DNA of 19,642 nt from Phycisphaerales bacterium (GTDB lineage: Bacteria; Planctomycetota; Phycisphaerae; Sedimentisphaerales; Anaerobacaceae), in the NCBI GenBank assembly GCA_003533825.1, contig DQCG01000700.1:1-19642 (forward strand), read 5' to 3'. Positions 15,247 through 19,642 of this stretch are shown in pieces. Below the pieces are notes generated by a model, which saw only the letters and a program-made list of their open reading frames with translations, had not been told where the DNA came from and did not search any database. Position 1 is the stretch's first letter, and every line of letters starts with the position of its first letter. The position numbers and the translations under genes were made by a program.

Positions 15247-16263
15247 ATGAAGAACGAATTTGCCCATAAGACACAGACGCAGGCTTCCGGCAAGAGAATA
15301 GACCGTCGTGAATTTCTCAAGCGGGCGGGTTGCGCCGGTGCCGGGTTGGCACTTACCTTAATGCAGCAGCCGCTCCGCGCACAGGGATACGATGAGCTGC
15401 CGAAACGCATTCTCGGGCGGACGAAGGAAAAAGTAACCATTCTCGGGCTGGGAACGGCGCCGGTGGGCGAAGGGCCTGTTGGAGTCGAGGAGGGGATAAA
15501 GATTTTTAGCGAAGTCATCGACCGCGGCGTCAACTATATCGATACGGCCAGGATATACGGCAACGCCGAGGAAATCCTCGGGCATATCATCCCTAAACGG
15601 CGTGACAAGCTCTTCGTGGTGACAAAAGTCTCGACCGACAATGCCGCCAGGGCAGAAAAATCTCTGAACGAATCGCTCAACCGGCTCAAGACCGACCACA
15701 TCGACCTGGTGCACATTCACAGCATCGGCGGCAAGAATCTCGACAGGGTTTTGTCGAGCGACGGCGTCCTGGAATTTCTGCTCAAGCAAAAAGAAGCCGG
15801 CAAGATTCGCTTCATCGGCATATCGGGTCATAACCGTCCGGCCAACTTCGTCCGCATGATGCAGACCGGCCAGATCGACGTGCTGATGTGCGTGATGAAC
15901 CACGCCGACAGGAACATCTACGACTTCGAGGGCAAAGTCCTGCCGGAAGCGATAAAACGCAACGTCGGCTGTGCGGCGATGAAAGTTTATGCCGGCATAA
16001 AGGGAGGTTTTCGCAATCACAGAAGCGGCTTCGTCGGTTGCGCAACCGAGCCGGCACGATTGCCTCACGCGATGGCTTACGCTCTCGATCTCGAAGGCGT
16101 CAGCGTCGCGGTAGTCGGCCCTTATACCATCGAGCAGGCCATCCAGAACGTCCAGTTCGCCCGCAAATATAAGCCGCTGACCCAGAAGCAGCGGGCTTCG
16201 TTATTGGAATACGGCAAGAAACTCGCCGAAAGCCTGGGCCCGCGTTACGGCTCGGTTATCTAA
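15247..16263 (+). CDS. Tat-exported aldo/keto reductase
   Basis: 338 aa. The N-terminus has a twin-arginine motif 'DRREFLKRAG' (Arg20-Arg21) followed by a weakly hydrophobic stretch ending 'PLRA' (about residue 45), so the folded enzyme is likely exported, possibly with bound cofactor. The aldo/keto reductase barrel follows ('VTILGLGTAPVGEG'). The catalytic tetrad is present: Asp99 in YIDTA, Tyr104 in RIYG, Lys127 in VVTK and His158 in DLVHIHS. NAD(P)-dependent reduction of a sugar aldehyde or ketone is the family reaction; the actual substrate is unknown. The Shine-Dalgarno GAGGAG lies in the 3' end of the GH28 gene, implying coupled translation. Location among pectinases suggests action on a released sugar or uronate. 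Confidence 0.9.
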   Translation: MKNEFAHKTQTQASGKRIDRREFLKRAGCAGAGLALTLMQQPLRAQGYDELPKRILGRTKEKVTILGLGTAPVGEGPVGVEEGIKIFSEVIDRGVNYIDTARIYGNAEEILGHIIPKRRDKLFVVTKVSTDNAARAEKSLNESLNRLKTDHIDLVHIHSIGGKNLDRVLSSDGVLEFLLKQKEAGKIRFIGISGHNRPANFVRMMQTGQIDVLMCVMNHADRNIYDFEGKVLPEAIKRNVGCAAMKVYAGIKGGFRNHRSGFVGCATEPARLPHAMAYALDLEGVSVAVVGPYTIEQAIQNVQFARKYKPLTQKQRASLLEYGKKLAESLGPRYGSVI

Positions 16264-16290
16264 GTAGAAAAAATGAAAAGGCAACAATGT

Positions 16291-17600
16291 ATGAATAAAA
16301 TGAAAGTCACACTCTGCGCAATCATCACGATACTGGCAATCCCGGCAACGGTTAGGGCCACCGACTGGCCCCAGTGGAGAGGGCCGTTTTTCAACGGCTC
16401 CACGGACGAAACAAATCTGCCCGACTCATGGGGCGAGACGGAAAACGTCGCCTGGGTCAGCCCGCTTCCCGGCCCCAGCGGCGCGACTGCGATTATCTCT
16501 AAAGGCAAAGTATTCGTCACCTCGATGGTCGGGAGGGGACCTGGTTTTGTCGCTTTGTGTTTCGATGCAAAGGACGGCAGAGAATTATGGCGGCGACAGG
16601 CCGGCTCCGATTCACGCCGGTTGCCCCGCAACAACATGGCGTCACCGTCACCCGCAGCCGACGGCAAGCGCGTCTTTTTCTTCTACGCCGGCGGAGACCT
16701 GGTCGGCTTCGATTATGACGGCAACAAGCTCTGGTCACGCAACATCGAAACCGAGTACGGCAACCTCGCCCTGCAGTTCGGATACAGCTCCAGCCCTTTA
16801 CTGTACGCAAATAAGCTCTATGTAATCGCGATTCGCCGGAACAAACCCTATCGCCGGCCAAAGGCTGAAGAACCTCTGGATTCGTTCGTAATGGCGATAA
16901 ATCCTGAAAACGGCAAAACCATCTGGAAGCAGCAGCGAACAACCGATGCGTTTGACGAAGGAATGGAAACATACAGCACACCCATACCTTTCGTCCGTGA
17001 CAGCCGGACTGAAATCCTCAACACCGGCGGCGATTTCGTCACCGCTCACGATCCGGGCACGGGCAAAGAGCTGTGGCGTTTCGAATACTGGACAAGAAAA
17101 ATCCGGGATTCACGAATCATCCCTTCTCTGGTAATCGGAGACGGGCTTATATTCGGTACCAGACACAAGCACGGCAAGGTTTACGCTCTCAAACCCGGCA
17201 GTGCCGAAAATCCGTCTCAGGCCTGCATCGTATGGGAATTCGACGGCCCGTCGCCGGATTGCTCTACGCCGCTTTATTATCAGAATCGATTGTACGTACT
17301 GAACGGCGCCCGCAGCGGAAAACCGGTCACGTGCCTCGATCCGAAAACAGGCAGCCGGATCTGGCAGGGCAAGATCGGCGCGGCCGAGGCCCATGGCGAG
17401 CTTCGCTCACCGGCGCCGACGGCAAGCTATACTGTATCAATGAAACCGGAGAAATCGTGGTGCTGGACGCCGCCGGCGATGAGTTCAAAATCATCTTCGA
17501 AACCAAAACAAACGAGACTCCCATCCAGTCCTCAATATCCGTCGCCGACGGCCACCTGTTTATCCGCACGGCAAAAAATCTTTACTGCATCGGCAAATAG
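16291..17600 (+). CDS. Secreted PQQ-like beta-propeller protein, interrupted by a frameshift
   Basis: I prefer the ATG at 16291 over the one at 16273 because AAGG lies about 9 nt before it and nothing suitable precedes 16273. The signal peptide ends near 'TVRA', and the mature protein opens 'TDWPQWRGP', a hallmark of planctomycete PQQ-like propellers. Blades such as 'MASPSPAADGKRVFFFYAGG' continue in this frame to 'AAEAHGELRSP' near 17412. From there the sense continues in another frame ('GADGKLYCINETGEIVVLD', then 'SSISVADGHLFIRTAKNLYC') to a TAG at 17598-17600. One extra G in the GG at 17412-17413 would restore a single reading frame. Left uncorrected, the first frame runs to a TGA at 17613 through a nonsense Ser/Pro-rich tail and overlaps the next start. 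Either a sequencing indel or a genuine recent frameshift that removes the last blades. Confidence 0.8.
17412..17413 (+). other. Probable single-base deletion (frameshift point)
   Basis: Protein similarity to propeller blades switches from the frame starting at 16291 to the frame ending at 17600 at about this point. Inserting one G here yields the expected blade sequence 'ELRSPGADGKLYCINE'. The exact base is uncertain within about 10 nt. Confidence 0.6.
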
Positions 17601-17609
17601 GGAGAACTC

Positions 17610-18695
17610 ATGAACAAAACAAGTTTGATAATATGTCTGCTTTTGCTGGCATATTCACCGGCAACCGGGCAGGGGGATGATGGCGAAATTTGGCCTGGTT
17701 CGTCGTGGGAGCGGGCGACGCCGGAGCAGGTTGGTATGGATGCAGGCACATTGCAAAAGGCGCTCGACTATGCGCTGACCGGCGACGGTTCGGGCTGTGT
17801 CATCCGCCACGGCCGGCTCGTCATGCAGTGGGGCAACCAAAAGCGACGATACGATTTGAAGTCGTCAACCAAAGCTATCGGCGTCACTGCTGTCGGGTTG
17901 GCTATTAAAGACGGTAAAATCAAAAGTCTCCAAAATCCGGCTAAGAAATATCATCCGGGCTTGGGCGTGCCACCCAAATCCAATGCAGAAACCGGCCGGC
18001 TCGATAAGATTACACTTTTTCACCTGGCGACTCAGACCGCGGGCTTCGATAAGAACGGCGGATACGCCGAACTGCTGTTCGAGCCGGGAACAAAATGGTG
18101 CTACAGTGACGGGGGGCCGAACTGGCTGGCCGAGTGCGTGACCTTAGCTTATAAGCAAGACCTCAATACCCTCATGTTTGAGCGTGTTTTTGGTCCGATT
18201 GGCATCGGCAAGAAGGATTTAACCTGGCGGCCCAATGCCTATCGCCCGAAGGAGATTAACGGTATCGCACGGCGTGAGTTCGGCTCGGGTATAAGTGCTA
18301 ACGTTAACGCGATGGCGCGAATAGGCTATCTCTATCTGCGGCGGGGACGCTGGCGCGACAGGCAAATCATACCCGCCTCGTTTGTCGATATGGTGAGGAA
18401 AGTCCCAGAAGAAGTAGGGGGGCTGCCTGTGGTCAGGAGGGAAAGCTACTTCAACGCCTCCAACCACTACGGGCTGTTGTGGTGGAACAACGCCGATGGG
18501 ACGATGGCAAAGGTGCCACGGGACACTTACTGGTCGTGGGGGCTGTACGACAGCCTGATCGTTGTGATACCGAACCTCGACATCGTGGCGGCGCGGGCCG
18601 GCAAGTCACTCAATAAGGCGCGCAATTCCGACTATAAAGCCATCGAACCGTTTATCGAACCGATTGTTCTGTCTTTGAGGGAGAAAAAGCAATGA
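17610..18695 (+). CDS. Secreted SxxK serine hydrolase (beta-lactamase / esterase family)
   Basis: 361 aa; the ATG follows GGAGAA by 4 nt. A signal peptide covers about residues 1-20. The family opening 'WERATPEQVGMD' (33-44) is followed by the catalytic SxxK at Ser85-Lys88 (SSTK). The second motif is Tyr165-Ser166-Asp167, where Asn is more usual (YxN). 'FHLATQTAGFD' (137-147) and 'MARIGYLYLRRGRW' are standard landmarks of the class C beta-lactamase / EstB-like family. The family includes esterases, peptidases and lactamases; in this pectinase operon a role in removing esters from pectic substrates is a reasonable guess, not shown. The gene lies 9 nt after the corrected stop of the propeller gene and its last 4 nt overlap the next start. 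Confidence 0.87.
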   Translation: MNKTSLIICLLLLAYSPATGQGDDGEIWPGSSWERATPEQVGMDAGTLQKALDYALTGDGSGCVIRHGRLVMQWGNQKRRYDLKSSTKAIGVTAVGLAIKDGKIKSLQNPAKKYHPGLGVPPKSNAETGRLDKITLFHLATQTAGFDKNGGYAELLFEPGTKWCYSDGGPNWLAECVTLAYKQDLNTLMFERVFGPIGIGKKDLTWRPNAYRPKEINGIARREFGSGISANVNAMARIGYLYLRRGRWRDRQIIPASFVDMVRKVPEEVGGLPVVRRESYFNASNHYGLLWWNNADGTMAKVPRDTYWSWGLYDSLIVVIPNLDIVAARAGKSLNKARNSDYKAIEPFIEPIVLSLREKKQ

Positions 18696-19642
18696 GTCTT
18701 AAAAGAACATTTACAAGCCTGTTAGTCATTATCTGTTTATTTCAGTGCCTATCCGCCGGACAGGGTGACTTTGAATGGGACAAGGCGTCGCCGGAGACAG
18801 TGGGAATGTCGTCACAAAAGCTCGATGCGGCAAGAGATGTTCTTTCCAAAAAAGGGACAAAAACATTTCTGGTTATCAAAAACGACAAAATCGTCTATGA
18901 ATGGTACCCCCCTGGATTCGGCCCTGAGAAGAAGCACTACACCGCTTCGATGGCAAAGGCGCTGGTCGGCGGTGTTTCGGTAATGCTGGCGTTGAATGAC
19001 GGATTGCTCGACGCCGACGATCCCGCCTGCAAATACATTCCCGAGTGGAAGGGACATCCGCAGAAATCGAAAATCACCATCCGACACCTGGCGACACACT
19101 CATCCGGTATCGAAGACGCCGAGCAGAATGATATCGGCCATTTCGAGCTGCCCGGCTGGAAGGGACAGTTCTGGAAGCAGCAGCCGGATCCTTTCACCGT
19201 CTCGCGTGACAAAGCGCCGGTGATATTCGAGCCCGGCAGTAAATTCGCATACAGTAATCCCGGCATGGCGCTGCTTTCCTACGCCGTGACAGCAGCTTTG
19301 AAGGACACTGAACACACCGACATCCGAACGCTGCTGCGGCAGAGAATAATGAAGCCCATCGGCGTAAAAGACAGCCACTGGTCCATCGGCTACGGCAAAA
19401 CATTCGAAGTCAACGGCCTTAACCTTGTCGCCAACTGGGGCGGCGGGGGTTATACCGCCCGGGCCGTGGCGAGAGTAGGGCGGCTGATGCTGCGAAAAGG
19501 AAACTGGCAGGGCAGGCAGCTTGTCGATTCAAAGCGGGTTGAGGAAGTAGTCAAGTTTGCCGGCACACCTTTGCCCGACCGGCCCGCAGGCAATCCCGCG
19601 CCGGCTTCGGGACTCGGCTGGTGGACAAACTTCGACGGCGTA
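18692..19642 (+). CDS. Second SxxK serine hydrolase (3' end outside window)
   Basis: 317 codons are visible, with no stop before the right edge. The ATG at 18692 overlaps the TGA of the previous gene (ATGA), with GAGGGAG ahead of it inside the upstream coding region, so translation is probably coupled. A signal peptide covers about residues 1-23. The mature start 'WDKASPETVGMS' mirrors that of the neighbour. The catalytic motifs are SMAK (Ser86-Lys89) and Tyr187-Ser188-Asn189 (YSN), both intact. 'IRHLATHSSGIED' and 'ARVGRLMLRKGNWQGRQ' fit the same class C beta-lactamase-like family. The two genes appear to be diverged tandem paralogues. The missing part would contain the third active-site motif, so completeness cannot be judged. 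Confidence 0.87.
   Translation, partial: MSLKRTFTSLLVIICLFQCLSAGQGDFEWDKASPETVGMSSQKLDAARDVLSKKGTKTFLVIKNDKIVYEWYPPGFGPEKKHYTASMAKALVGGVSVMLALNDGLLDADDPACKYIPEWKGHPQKSKITIRHLATHSSGIEDAEQNDIGHFELPGWKGQFWKQQPDPFTVSRDKAPVIFEPGSKFAYSNPGMALLSYAVTAALKDTEHTDIRTLLRQRIMKPIGVKDSHWSIGYGKTFEVNGLNLVANWGGGGYTARAVARVGRLMLRKGNWQGRQLVDSKRVEEVVKFAGTPLPDRPAGNPAPASGLGWWTNFDGV

Noticed and set aside
15358..16068. Leftward 236-codon frame
   Set aside because: It is antisense to the aldo/keto reductase with its complete catalytic tetrad; no start signal or domain of its own.

Overview
The window looks like a chromosome piece from a Planctomycete, probably of the Phycisphaerae / Sedimentisphaerales type. The lineage argument rests on gene content: secreted LamG proteins with 'YYWRVDE' repeats, an H-x9-D prepilin, an ECF sigma factor coupled to a Ser/Thr kinase, PQQ-like propellers opening 'DWPQWRGP', and an 80-aa small basic protein of a family I know from the Planctomycetes-Verrucomicrobia-Chlamydiae (PVC) group. 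No rRNA, tRNA, IS element, CRISPR array or phage gene was seen.

Left part (1-9300). A large secreted LamG / Fn3-like protein is read leftward and runs off the left edge. A 499-nt AT-rich gap separates it from a divergent, stand-alone prepilin-like gene. Convergent to that is a leftward two-gene operon: an ECF sigma factor with a TTG start, then a 929-aa receptor-type Ser/Thr kinase (kinase, one membrane segment, TolB-like domain, TPR repeats), joined by a TGATG overlap and preceded by a good sigma-70-type promoter. Divergent from the operon is a secreted PD40 propeller / dockerin-like / LamG protein with a convincing terminator behind it.

Right part (9444-19642). Everything is rightward and tightly packed. 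It starts with an unrecognised single-pass membrane protein and the small basic protein. Then come a secreted PQQ-like propeller, a DUF5060/DUF4038 apiosidase-like glycosidase, a GH28 polygalacturonase, a Tat-exported aldo/keto reductase, a second PQQ-like propeller broken by a single-base frameshift, and two tandem SxxK serine hydrolases, the last cut by the right edge. Gaps are 27 nt or less from 10212 onward, and the last two genes overlap by 4 nt.

The rightward block reads as an envelope-targeted pectin-degradation operon. GH28 would cut galacturonan backbone, the DUF4038 enzyme may remove a side-chain sugar such as apiose, the serine hydrolases may remove esters, and the reductase may act on a released sugar. 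These substrate assignments are inference; the families and intact catalytic motifs are read directly from the translations. No SusC/SusD pair, sugar transporter or dedicated regulator is present in the visible part.
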